Assembly (NCBI GenBank): GCA_029582155.1 | Contig: CM055901.1 | Location: 42,991,616-43,055,615, forward strand | Direction of reading: 5' to 3' | From: Panopea generosa | Taxonomy: Eukaryota > Mollusca > Bivalvia > Adapedonta > Hiatellidae | Length of the DNA stretch: 64,000 nt | Shown: in pieces, positions 50,745 to 62,000 of the stretch | Layout of the letters: the number at the start of each line of letters is the position of its first letter | How positions within the stretch are numbered: the first letter of the stretch is position 1 | Program-made: the position numbers and the translations under genes | The notes under the pieces: generated by a model | What the model saw: only the letters and a program-made list of their open reading frames with translations | The model's database searches: none | What the model was told of the DNA's origin: nothing

Positions 50745-51480
50745 TGATGGAAATGGGACTGGCAGTCGTTTGTCACGAAATTCAATTCGTACGCCAATGG
50801 GCAGAAATGGAATTCCTCAGACAGGAAAACCATCTATGGCTGGTGTTTAGACGGCAAAGCCAGCGAATTCTATGCAAGATTGGTAGAGAGGGAACCGGGT
50901 CTTGACAATTTTGAAATTTTAGATAAATTAGAAAAAAGGTTTGACATAAAAGACTTTCCCGAAACAGCCCAAATGTACTTCTCTTATGCGGTACAATCAC
51001 AGAAAGAGACATTGGTGGAATGGGCAGATAGAGTTGTGACTTTAGCAATAAGAACTTATTAAGACATGACTGATGGGATGATGTACAAACAGTCCGTCCT
51101 CAAATTCTGTCAAGGATGTCTGGATAAAATAACAGGTCATTATGCTCTAAATTTAAAAACCCAAAACAATAGAAGAGGCTATTTACAAAGTTCGATGGCA
51201 TCAACATTGAGACCGCATAATGTATGCACGGTCTAAAAGAGATGTCAAGTCGGTAATCTCCGAAGTAGACGTTGAGGAAGACGTCTACCAGGACTATCTG
51301 CCATCTGTTAAAGCTGTATATCGGCAAGCGCACACACCAAAGGCAAAGGGACCGGCAGAAGAAGGACGAAAAGTCCAATTAGAGGACAAAGAGCTAACCA
51401 ATAGAGTGCAGAGCTTAGAAAACAAGATTGAGCAGCTCACTGATGGATTTATGAAGCTCACGGCTGGGTTGGAAGTTTGA
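50745..51480 (+). pseudogene. gypsy gag (capsid region)
   Basis: Capsid-like part with SFVTKFNSYANGQKW, then WCLDGKASEFYARL and TLVEWADRV, the usual retrotransposon gag pattern. Open in 50880-51062, then frame changes. A second open part (51220-51480) ends in a coiled-coil-like RVQSLENKIEQLTDGF. It normally forms the virus-like particle shell. The N terminus is missing. Confidence 0.75.
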
Positions 51481-51540
51481 AAACAACCTTCAAGTACCGG
51501 CGCCAATCTCCCTCGAGGTCCCCAAATAGAGACAGGAAAA

Positions 51541-51600
51541 TGCCGAATGCTACGGATGTGGAGAAATTGGGCACTTCAAAAATGAATGCCCGGCAGCACT
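51541..51600 (+). pseudogene. gypsy nucleocapsid CCHC zinc knuckle
   Basis: A single CYGCGEIGHFKNEC motif (C-x2-C-x4-H-x4-C) at about 51549-51590, the RNA-binding knuckle at the C terminus of gag. It lies in a frame distinct from the gag block just before it. Confidence 0.85.
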
Positions 51601-51726
51601 GCAAGCTGAGAAAAGGAAAGTGTCGTTTGTGTCAGAGTCTTTAAACGACGAAGGGTCGGAGAGTTAGGCCGGCCTTCGACCCAAAATGAGAAAAGGGGTC
51701 TTAAGCAAGGTGTCGAAGCAAATGCA

Positions 51727-52515
51727 GTGCCGCAAGTAGTAGACGATGGGCACTTCTACGACGATATTTTCCAAATCTTGGAGTCAATATTTGTTCAGGA
51801 CAAGCTGGAGAAGATCCACCCTGACAATGCAACGTCCGATCAAGAGGGGATCTTGAACGAGACAGATTCTGATAATATGAAGTCCGGTAAAGAGTTGATA
51901 TTGATTGAGACGGACAACCAGCTCACGTCGGATGCAGGCAGAGAACCCTGCAAAGATGTAGAGAGACCGGTAACCCTAGAACCCGATAAGGCAAATACTC
52001 CTGTTGAAGATCATACCCAGGGAAATTCAAGGGACATGGAATTGATAACCATTAATCAATTAAGATCATGTTCAGTTCTGAGAGTGCCCATGTGTGTAGA
52101 GAACCTCGAGCTTAAGGTAGTGATTGACACAGCAGCTCAAGTAACCATACTTTCGGATAGGGTTTACAATAGGTTAACCGGACAATGGCCAGTCGTGCGA
52201 AAAATTATGCTTCAAACTGCGGGCCGAGAGATGAAAATCTCCGGTTCTGTTATAGGGCCAATACCTATCCGACTCTCCTGGTACAGAGAAACGGTGTATG
52301 TAGCCCCGATAGAAAATGATATGCTCCTGGGCCAAGACTTTATGAAGGCTTACGGCATTACTATCAACCTTGAAACTACGGAGCTAAGCGTTGGATCGGA
52401 AGTGATCTCCATTGCGATACAGAGTGCCAAAGGAAGGACACAGGTATCGAAAGTGACGGTCTGTCAGAAAACAGTGGTGGCTCCTCACACTGAAATTGGT
52501 GAAATGCGAGACTAA
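51727..52515 (+). pseudogene. gypsy aspartic protease with acidic N-terminal extension
   Basis: A 262-codon open frame. The first half is acidic linker. The second half is a retropepsin domain with active-site VVIDTAAQVTIL (about 52120-52155; the usual DT/SGA is DTAA) and the conserved MLLGQDFM near 52320, where ILG normally stands. It cleaves the polyprotein in a working element. Confidence 0.85.
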
Positions 52516-52534
52516 ATGCAGTATGACACAGTTT

Positions 52535-52712
52535 GTGGAAGTCATTCAACCATCTGTATCTGAATGGGCTTCTGCACCAGTCCTTATAAGGAAGCGAGAC
52601 GGGTCAGTCAGATGGTGCGTCTATAGGGGTTTGAACGCAGTCGCTGTTAAAGACGTGTTCGCCCTTCCCTTAGTGGAAGAATGTGTGGACACCCTCGCTG
52701 GAAATACTTTAA
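52535..52712 (+). pseudogene. gypsy RT stub (fingers only)
   Basis: Contains [20 protein letters not shown] and [14 protein letters not shown], matching the start of gypsy RT. The catalytic YxDD region, thumb and RNase H are absent; the sequence then jumps to the integrase N terminus. Confidence 0.85.
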
Positions 52713-52719
52713 TTCCCGA

Positions 52720-53560
52720 TGAGCATGCAGCAGGAAGTTATTGAGGAACATCATGATTTACCCTTAGCAGGTCATCAAAAAGTAGATCGCACAAGGCACG
52801 TATTAAAGAAAAGTACTTCTGGTACCAAATGTAATCATCGATAAAACTCTATGTAGCTACATGTGGGGTGTTTAATAAATGAGAAAAACTAAAAGTTCCC
52901 TCTAGCTAGTTACAGGCTGGGGCACCTATGAAGAGAATCCATCTAGATTTCCTAGGCCCACTGCCAAGAACCCCGCAGGGTCACGAGTATGTGCTTATGA
53001 AGGTAGACCAAGCGGGTTGAATGTATTCCGTTACCTTCACAAACAGCGGAGGTGACCGCCCACGCAGCTGTGACAGAATTCTTTTGCAGATTTGGCTGTC
53101 CTATACAAATTCGTACAGATCAGGGAAGGAACTTTGAAAGTAAATTGTTTGCAGAGTTATGCCAGCTGTTGGAGGTTCACAAGTCCCGGACCAACCCATA
53201 TAGGCCATCAGCAAATGGACAAGTAGAACGGTTCAATCGAACACTGATGGATGCTGTTCGATGTTTTATAGGGGCACAAAACTCCTTGGACAAATACTTA
53301 CCTCCGTTGGCAGGTGCCTTACGGTGTTCAGGTAACCGGCAAACAGGATTTACCGCCAATAGACTTATGCTAGGCAGGAAGGTGACCAAGCCAGGATCCT
53401 GCAGTTCCCATTGAACCAAGAATCCTCAGAAAAGTCCATCGAGAGCTATGTACTAGGATTCGAATAGGCTTGTCGACAGCACACAAGATAGCTCGAGAAT
53501 CTCTCGCAACTAGTCAGAAGCGCATGAAAAGGGATTATGATATAAAAGCATTGGAATAGT
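52720..53560 (+). pseudogene. gypsy integrase
   Basis: The zinc-binding N terminus (EEHHDLPLAGHQ, about 52740) is followed by the catalytic core with first Asp in HLDFLGPLP (about 52945), second Asp in IRTDQGRNF (about 53120) and Glu in NGQVERFNRTL (about 53225). All three acidic residues of the DDE triad are still present. Stops occur at about 53018 and after 53411. A C-terminal part with KRMKRDYD (about 53525) resembles the post-core region of gypsy integrases. Confidence 0.9.
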
Positions 53561-53829
53561 CGTACAATGTCGAAGATCCAGTGTATATCCTAGACACGGC
53601 TACCATTAAAGGTAAATGCAAAAAGTTGCAATCGTCATGGAAAGGTCCAGAGTTAAAATAAAAAATAACCCCATATCTGTTCAAGGTCAAGGTTAGAAAT
53701 ACATTATTTACAGTTAAGCATGATTGAATGAAGAGATGTTAAGACAGAGGCCTACCAATATGGATTAAGAGGCAAAAAGCAGATACAAGGCAGCTAGACG
53801 AGGTAAAAACTCGAAATGACGTTAGACCA

Positions 53830-54002
53830 GCCTTACACTGTATTTGTAGGCAACCCGACGATGGTCGGGTTCTGATCCAGTGTGATGAGTGTCTGGGTTG
53901 ATTTCGTTTCACGGGTCATGCGTTAAGTTAACACTGAAACAAGCCAAACGGTTTAACCACTACACTTGTCCCCATTGTGAGGCAAATCATTTAGTCCAGT
54001 AA
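53830..54002 (+). pseudogene. Decayed PHD finger at the integrase C terminus
   Basis: Just after the integrase tail, one frame gives CICRQPDDGRVLIQCDEC, the first half of a PHD finger (C-x-C, 11 residues, C-x2-C), then a stop where PHD fingers have Trp and a degraded aromatic/His/Cys stretch. After a one-base frame change the last pair appears as HYTCPHC, followed by a stop at 54000-54002. PHD fingers read histone H3 tails; in this position such a module could guide integration, much as the chromodomain does in chromoviruses. The function is inferred. Confidence 0.72.
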
Positions 54003-54016
54003 TGACAATACAAATG

Positions 54017-54038
54017 CTAATATATATTCTTATTACAG
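54017..54038 (+). promoter_or_regulatory. Branch point and 3' splice site before the post-integrase ORF
   Basis: CTAAT (54017-54021), a T-rich stretch and TTATTACAG end at 54038, 16 bases before the Met at 54055. This is a good consensus 3' splice site and suggests that the following ORF could be made from a spliced message. Confidence 0.5.
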
Positions 54039-54054
54039 GTATATCTAACTCAAC

Positions 54055-55504
54055 ATGGAGTCCATAGAAGGCTGGGGTAGGTTATCGTCCAAACCAAAGA
54101 AGGGGATTATAGACGCCACCCGTCGAAGGCACTTAATCTCAGTTAGGAAGGTTGCTGATGACCTCGGGTTGGTCCGAAACTTCCAAAAGGAGTCGTTCAT
54201 AGCACTCATTCGTGGACAATACCAGCTGACCTTGGACCGAAGGTATTTTAGTTGGATATATGACCTTAAGAAAACCCTGGAGATGCTATTCTTGGTAGGT
54301 GAAATCTTGGGCCATTTCCCCAATCCAGGGGGCGAAACCTGGCCAAGAAAAAGAAGGCGGCAGACTCCACAACTACAAGACTATCTGATGGTATGTATCA
54401 TGACTACCGCCTCGCAAGTGCTGACCTGCCGTCTATCGAGACGAATGCGGCGGAAGTTCCTGAGGTAAATGTTATCATACAACAGCACCAGTTTGTGGAC
54501 CCGGAGGTCACCTATAAGTCACCAAGTAGCACGCCTCCTAGACCGCCCAGGGAACTATAAAGTAGTCCTACCCTCAGAACACTTCGGGATCAACGGTCTA
54601 GTCAAAAAACAGACCGTACTGAAGGGAATATCAGTAGTCGACAGTCCAGTCTCCGTATGACGGACTCGAGACACAGATAAGTGGAAGGCGACAGTCCAGT
54701 CATGCGACGGGCATATCACCCTCCAGGAGCAGTCGAAGGTCCAGTCCACTTACGACGGACCACGAACACAGACGGTCGAGAGGAGATCAGCATTCCAGTC
54801 ATTATAATACGGAATCTAGTAAACAGTCCAGTCAGATAACGGGCAGGTCACCCTCCATGAGCAGTCGTAGGTCCAGTCTTCCTATGACGGACCACGAACG
54901 CAGACGCTCATGAAGTGACCAGCATTCCAGTCAGTATAATACGGAATCTAGTCTACAAGGAACCAGAACTCGTCAGAGGACTAGTCATAGTATGACAGGC
55001 CAAAGACAACGGCCAATAGCAAAGACTAGGACCCCGTAGTGTGCACCCAGTTCCAGGTCCAGGGAAGGGAGGAAGAGGCAGATCGCTGCCGATCGCCACA
55101 ACACTCCACAACCCGGATATGATGACTATGAGGACACATTGGCTGACAGTTTGACGTTTTGGTCCAGGCAAACAGGGCCGCCATAGAGACGCAGTTCTGA
55201 GCCACTGCTGCACAAGAAACCTTCCCAACGTGCCAACCAAAACCCAGTCACTCATAGACAGGAGACTGAAGCACCTGTTTAGACAGTGTCTGTGACCGCA
55301 TCCGGACGTAGGGTGCTGACCGAAAAATGGGGTAGTCTAAAAAGACCAGTTCCAGCTCCCAAGGACGATAAACCGGCCAATCGCATCAAAAGATCCAAGT
55401 GCCCGGTAATGGATTGTGACGTTTCAAGAAGTTACAACATACTCCGATCGATCCGATATCATCGAAGTTATTCAGCTATTTGGAACTATTGCTTATACAA
55501 TCAG
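54055..55504 (+). pseudogene. Post-integrase ORF (ORF3), basic Ser/Arg-rich protein with C2H2-like end
   Basis: It starts MESIEGWGRL at 54055 with a basic domain of about 100 residues (ATRRRHLISVRKVADDLGL, RYFSWIYDLKK). The frame shifts at a G run (about 54331). Then comes a Pro/Ser/Arg-rich part containing a tandem duplication of about 130 bases (54700-54960). The end (55286-55504) is basic with CPVMDC and a following RYH, resembling a C2H2 finger with one His lost. It ends at a strong donor, CAATCAG|GTGAGT (55505). It sits where env lies in retroviruses, but I see no membrane segment or signal peptide, so it is not an envelope. Family not recognised. Confidence 0.55.
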
Positions 55505-55544
55505 GTGAGTCAAAGTGATTATTGCAACAGCTATTATTAACCGC

Positions 55545-55680
55545 TCATGTCAGTGTTTGAATCCAAACTTGACACTCTGGCCTCTCAAAATCAACTCTGG
55601 TCCTATCTAGAAAAGGGACTCCAGAGTGATTCATATAAATTGTGACCTTACTTCGCAGCTTTATAACTTGTTATACACTA
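55545..55680 (+). repeat. SINE family C, copy 3 (5'-truncated)
   Basis: Body only: CTCTCAAAATCAACTCTGG, CCAGAGTGATTCATATAAAT, CCTTACTTCGCAGCTTT. It matches the distal half of the copies at 24.8 and 29.3 kb. It lies immediately after the gypsy element, so any 3' LTR is absent here. Confidence 0.65.
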
Positions 55681-57180
55681 AACATATATCAGTACCTGTG
55701 AGTTATACCAACATATCTCCAGATTGCTCTACAAATGGATTTCCTAATGCTTCCATGTACTGTGTGACACAGTGGTCATTTATTTCTGGCCTTAATTTAA
55801 TCTCAACACTTTTGACCTGTTTGTGATGTTGAACATTTGCTCCTTTTCTCTATGTTATTATTTTATTTATTTTCCAGTGACGTCTAAAATTCATAAACTG
55901 TTTTCACCATCTTCGATCCGAATACTGCCAATATGAGAAGGCCAATACTCCTCATCTCATTTTACAAACTTGTTATTTTATGCATGTGCTTGGTCTGTTG
56001 GTACTCAAGGAAATAATGATGTGTTTATTGTTCACTATAATTTTGCCATTTGCTGTCTCGTTTACCACAACCATGTCATAAATGTCAACAGTGAAACAAA
56101 GTCAAAGTTCAACAAGAGTAATGTGTTTAGCTGAAGATGCCTGTTCACTTGACAAAACTTCACGGTAACAGACCAGTTAAAAATCTGCGATGGTGCAAAC
56201 ACAAAGAAAAATTGTACTGCTGTCATTATCTGTATTTTGGTTTCTTAATCCAAAATCATTTTTAGATAAGTATGTATACCTGCCTTTTCCACACCACTAA
56301 TGCAGTCCTTACCTCTGAGCCAGTTGCTAAGATTGCTCAAAAATGCCACCGAAATATGAAACTCTCCAAACAATACTGACTACTAGTGTCTTTGAATATA
56401 CCTTATCAGTTTTATTGAATCATGAGACTAATGATGCTTTTGAATTCTAAATTTATAAAATACTAGTAATGAATAAGCAACAACTTGAAACTGATAGTTT
56501 TAAGACAACAAACACAATTAACAACATTCACTTAACTTTTCTATGTCTAATACATTTGGCAGCTCTACTTATTTCTAGAGTTTTGATACTTGTATTGCAC
56601 AGAAATTATATGAATTGGTACAGCAAAGCATTAGAACAATAAAAACATAACCGGCATTATTAGTATTTTTTACATTTTAAGTCAATATATACTTTTTCAT
56701 ATCACCCACATAAATACTATTATATCTTACATTTTTTATTTCAATTTGATTATGATCCTTTAGAACATTACATTAAATTTGACTCCATAAAATAAAGAAC
56801 ATCTAACAATTTAAATCTTAGGTCACATCAGTACTTAGATATATTTCATATTGATTTACCCCACCTACCTTAATTTGCATATAGTAACAATGGTTTGCTC
56901 TATACCATGCATTCCTTTAGAAAATTATTTTTTATATGTTTATGAAATGTGTAACTGTTATTTTTGTAAAATATTTATGAGAATGTTGAGCTATATTACA
57001 ATAGAATATTTAAATTATAGAAATTGTTGCTATTTTTTAAGATTTTAAGACTACTTTTTTCATGTTTTTATATTTTCAAATATTCTTTCGCAATGAAAAC
57101 ATTAAAATCAACAAACATATATATGTTTTGATGACATTAGTCATAAAAAGCTGTCAAATATCTTCAATTGATGTAAAAAT
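55681..57180. other. Gene-free AT-rich stretch
   Basis: No gene, LTR or other element recognised. Short frames have no motif. Confidence 0.4.
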
Positions 57181-57184
57181 ACAG

Positions 57185-57360
57185 ACAACTATGGATTTTG
57201 TCAAATTTGGCGGCAATCTTGTATTTTCCGCCATTTTGAAAGTGGGTCTCGGTGTTAAAATCATCAGTTAACCTTTTTAATGTTTGTGCCAAGTTTGGTG
57301 CTTTTCACAAAAATACCACAATTTTGTTCATGAACTTACTCCACTATTACTCCACTAGTT
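57185..57360. repeat. Dispersed repeat (diverged copy of one near 49.55 kb)
   Basis: Landmarks TTGGCGGCAATCTTG, CCGCCATTTTGAAAGTGGGT, TTGTGCCAAGTTTGGTGCTT and ATGAACTTACTCCACTA. The copy at about 49548-49680 shares the GCGGCCAT, AAAGTGGGT and TGTGCAAAGTTT blocks in the same order. Confidence 0.55.
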
Positions 57361-57415
57361 TTAAGCTAGTCAAGTTAGCAGAATGGTAGAATATCAGAAT
57401 TATTTTTTTTCATTC

Positions 57416-58895
57416 TGCCAGCAGAATAGCAGAACACCAGAATGATTTTCTTGTAGTTCACTCGCCAACTACTTTATCTAACTTTTTTGTTCATAACTTG
57501 ATCAGCGGAAATGATCCGCTGGCGAGTTATTCATGAAAATGGTTCATTTTGCCAGACTGCTCATTCCGCGTGAGTAAGGAAAGTGAGAAAAAAATGAAAG
57601 ATTTTTTTATACTATTGATTTTAGTTCGCTTTCATGCATAAACATCCAGGAAAGTTTAAGAACTGTTTTTTTTACAAATAATCACTACCGGAAGTTATAG
57701 GGAAACTTTTTCTCATTTCACCAAATGGAAATTTCTAATTTTTCACGTTCAGACTAACAATTATATGCCAGATTCATTTTCCACCTTCTTGTTCAGTGTC
57801 TTAAGCAAAAAAGCGATATACTGAAAAACTTGGACTAAAATGAAAGTTGTTTTTTAATCACTTATTTAAGTGCAGTTACACATGAACAAACCGGAAGTCT
57901 TAAGACATGTTTATTTTTACAAACAATCACTACCCGGAGGTTATAGGGGATTTTTTTCTCATTTTACCAATAGGAAAATACTTATTTTATCACCGGTTTT
58001 ACGTTCAAACTAACAATTATTAGCCGATTTCAACGCCATGTACCATTGTACACATTTTTGTTCATACTGTGTTCAGCTAAAATAACAAACGAAACTTGTA
58101 CATTCCAGCAAAATCAAAAAGAGATTTTTTCATCATTTCATCTTGGATTCGCAATGCAAAACATTTTTCCTGTTGTATTGCACAAACCAGCTACTTTATC
58201 TAACTTTTTTGTTCATTACTTGATCAGCGAAAATGATCCGCGACAGTGAGATAGTGGGGGAAAAATGAAAGAATTTCTGTTCTATCATTGATTTTAGTTC
58301 GCTTTCATGCATGAACATACAATAAGGTTTACATTGGTTTATGTAACACACTGTGTTACATTTCTATGTATGGTACACCATGTTACTTTGCTATATCTAG
58401 CACACTGTGTTACATTACTAATGTAGCAAACAGTGTTACATTGCTATATATATCACATTGTATTCCATTTATATATCTTGCTCACTGGTTTACATTGCCA
58501 TAACTAGTACATTGGATTCATCTGATATACTGTGTTACATCGTTACAACTAGCAAACTGTATTTTATGGCTATATCTAGCTCACTATGTTACATTGCTAT
58601 ATCTGCGACAACGTGTTACACGGGTATATCTAGTACATTGCGTTATATTGATAGTGAAGCATACTGTGTAAGATTTTGATATCTAGGAAACTGTGTAACA
58701 TAGCTATATCTGGCAAACCGTTTGCGGATATATCTAGCAGACATTGTTACATTGCTGTTGTAGCATACGGTGTTATATTGCTATTTGTAGCACACTGTGT
58801 TACACTGCTATATCTGCGACACCGCGTTACACAGATATATCTAGTACATTATTTTGTCTAATTTTCATTCTGTTAATTCTGCTGTTCTGCTGGCA
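57416..58895. mobile_element. Possible non-autonomous element with inverted ends
   Basis: TGCCAGCAGAATAGCAGAA (57416 onward) and the reverse complement of 58866-58895 share about 24 of 30 positions, bounding 1.48 kb. Inside is a diverged tandem duplication (TTATCTAACTTTTTTGTTCA and ATGATCCGC blocks, 722 bases apart, 57469 and 58191) and the minisatellite at 58.34 kb. No transposase is encoded. A transposon is plausible but not proven. Confidence 0.4.
58337..58860. repeat. Diverged 26-30 base minisatellite, about 18 copies
   Basis: Units of the type CACACTGTGTTACATTGCTA plus TATCTAG with length variation, so frames do not persist. The inner motif CACTGTG is palindromic. Confidence 0.85.
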
Positions 58896-59037
58896 TGTGT
58901 TCCTTTCCAGGCTTAAACATATAGCCTATCTTTGTTATCTGAAACAGAAGCATTTTATTCTATTCCAGATATAGATGTTCAAATTTATATTATAACTTAC
59001 GATATAATGTAAATAATGACACACTGGAATATTGTTC

Positions 59038-62000
59038 CTAAAATGCCAGTTTTCCAATGTTTACAAGTGTTTTCACTGGATCATTATTGTGACCACCTGA
59101 ATGATCTAATAAGTAAGTGTACACTTGGTCGGACGCATCGATGACAATGTAGTTTTCACTCGGCTGGTCTGTATATCCGGTGACGGCAATGGTGTTTGCA
59201 GGCAAACCGCTCCAAGGGTTCATATTAAAGTTGTTTTGGTCTAGGACGTCCTCATTTTGCATGTATGTATGCGTACCATACTGAAAATAGAAATATATAA
59301 AAAAATCAAAACAGATGTGTTCTTTATTTGGTTGTTGTACTTTGGACATTATGGCGATAATTGTTGTAAATACATTTTAACACCTGGAATGCGCAGAAAC
59401 GTATGTAAACCAAGATTGAACATGTCCAAGTATCAAACAGTACTTGGACATTGGATCGATAAATAATATATTGTAAATTGTACAATATCGTATTCTGCTT
59501 ATTTCCAGGTATGTTGAATTCTTTATTGTTATTTCATTTAACTTGTAACTTATGTTGATAAAAAGAAGTTTATTATTTTTGTTCAAACCTTAAATAATGT
59601 TTTCAGAATCTTTAAATGAAATTATAATTAAAAATATCCTTGATAATACACTACTTAATCATAAACTATTCTTTATGGTAATAAATGTTTACTATTGAAA
59701 TGTACATGGATGTATTCTGAAGTTACAGTAAATATACAAATTAAAGAAATTAATTCATATGTATAACTTTTTGTGTACCTCTTACTGCAAGCGTTATTTC
59801 CCCAAATGATGACTTATTGTCAAAAGTGTGTTAAAGTAGTTTGATTTTTTTATAAAAAAATATATAACTGTACGAATTTAAATACATGTCATTTCTTGTA
59901 ACTAAAATATGTTTGTGTGTTTCAGCTATGTTTTATGTATTATATAATCAAACTGTATTTGGACATTGGATCGATAAATAAAATATTATAAATTGTACAA
60001 TATCGTCTTCTGCTTATTTCCAGAGAGAGACTCCGATATAAGGGTCACTGTACTTGTAGCTAAAACGCGCGCAAAAGCTGATCATAATACTTTCACCCCT
60101 TGTTTAGTGTGGATAATATCAATCGAATTTGCATAATGCTAAAACGATCTTGCTTTTATAATTATTATTGATATAATCATAGCACGAGGCAATCGCAATT
60201 AACATTATATTCATATATAAAAGTGATTTATTTTTGTATTAATAAAGACTTTACATTTTACTGAGGACCATTGTGAGACTGAATTCAATCAAATTAAACC
60301 GATAGTTCCACGTATCACTGGTCTATTTCCGTATTTGTTTATATACAGATAGAACAGTGAAGCACACATACAGATATGTGACCGGGTGAAGTCTCCGGGG
60401 TCCGGAAACTAACTATGCAGCCATCTAAGTGAATCGTGTGTGCCCAGTAGGGACTTGGACAATACATAGAAAGTATCGTAATTGTCTACAATTGATACAT
60501 ATTGCTGTAACAATCATAGATTAGTTGCTATTGATTCTATAGCATAAGGGTTAACGTTGCAACTTGGTTGAAAGGAATGTGTTTTGTTTGGGCAATTATC
60601 ATTTGTTTGTCTGGGACATTAAATCACTAATCGATCAATGATGCCAGTTGTATTCTTTATTTGTTGGAAGTTATTTATTTCGTTTTTTAATATTGCTTAA
60701 CGCCATTTTCAACACATGTCTGGCTATAGATGGCATATCAAGTAGTACTGATGGGTCGATGCTTTAAAATGAATCTGAGTTGAACCACAGTTCCTTCGCA
60801 ATAAATGGGAAACATTCTCACAGAAAATTAACGATGTAGTCAAATATAGGTAGTCCTCAGAATACAGTCTTTGACGACTCGGCCACGCACGGAGGACCCT
60901 TACTTAGGTCTGGCGATTTATTCAATTACCTACAGAAAAACAATCATACAAAGCGTTTTGTGTATGAAAATAATATATCTATTGACATATATAAAAATGT
61001 TGTTATTTGTCAATCATGTAGATTATATATTAACTACCTATAAACAAGAGTATTACTAATCCACGTCTCTATCTATATAATTTGTCATACCTTTGCAACA
61101 CATCAAAGTTTTTTTTGTAATTGAATAAAATTCTTTGACATCGTTTATAAATAACATTATGTGATATAAAGTCGCATGTATGTGTGACTTAAACATTCAT
61201 TTCGTTTTTAATTTCAAAAGGTGTGTAGCTATCATATTTTTTTTAAAACACATGCCATTTCTAATATATGCATGTGCTCGTATCTATGGCAAAGAGCGTG
61301 TACGTGTATTTACGTTTATAATTGTTTTATTGATATATTGTATTGTAAAGATTCTTTACTAATATTTTCAAATATAAATAAGTAAAGCTTTGAGATTAAT
61401 ATCTTCACATGCAGATAAATATGTTCATTCTTGTAGATGTAAAGATGATTGATGTACAAACAGGAGTAAAATGTGTTTCAATATTTTCCCGGTGAACCAT
61501 TAACATTAGTCTCATAAATAATTAACTACTCCGTTAAAAAGTAAACAATAATTGGTAAAATTTTACTGTACAGCAAACTAATTTGCCTTTCAATGACGAT
61601 TTTTCGCAAGCTCTAATTCGAATAAAAATGGAAATACAGTCAAATCTGTTTAAGCGGTCCATCACCTCTATTAGGCAGCCATTTGTCTTAAGCAGCCACG
61701 TTTACTATAATAGTCCATTCTACGCTTTCAGCGAAAATTAACATGCATTAACCAATTATCTGTTTTAAAATGTCATTGTTGATCATTCCATTGATTGGCT
61801 GCTTAAAACAGTTTGTGTTTATTTATAGACATGCATGGACTTGGAGGTTAATAGTTACCTGATTTGAATTCAGCACATACGTGTCATTGTCTAGATAGAA
61901 GTGTCTCTCTGTTGAAGTTCTTTGTCTAAGTGCGGCCCATTTGACGGTGTTAGAGGTAAGCTCGCCCGCAGCAACTGAGTCGAGATGTGTGTTGTAACTG

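Larger units (their letters stand above)
50745..55540 (+). mobile_element. Ty3/gypsy-type LTR retrotransposon, decayed, no LTR found
   Basis: Domain order is gag, CCHC knuckle, protease, RT stub, integrase, PHD-like finger, then a further coding region. This order (integrase last in pol) marks Ty3/gypsy rather than copia. The gag begins abruptly at 50745 with no start codon context and no long terminal repeat upstream. A search by eye of 49-50.7 kb against 55.5-57 kb found no matching LTRs. RT palm, thumb and RNase H are deleted at about 52712. The region is visibly richer in G and C than its AT-rich flanks. Stops and frameshifts are spread throughout, so it is dead. Confidence 0.88.

Noticed and set aside
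53821-54002. Host PHD-protein exon next to the retroelement
   Set aside because: It directly follows the integrase tail, shows the same level of decay, and ends in a stop with no donor. A host exon is less likely, though not excluded.
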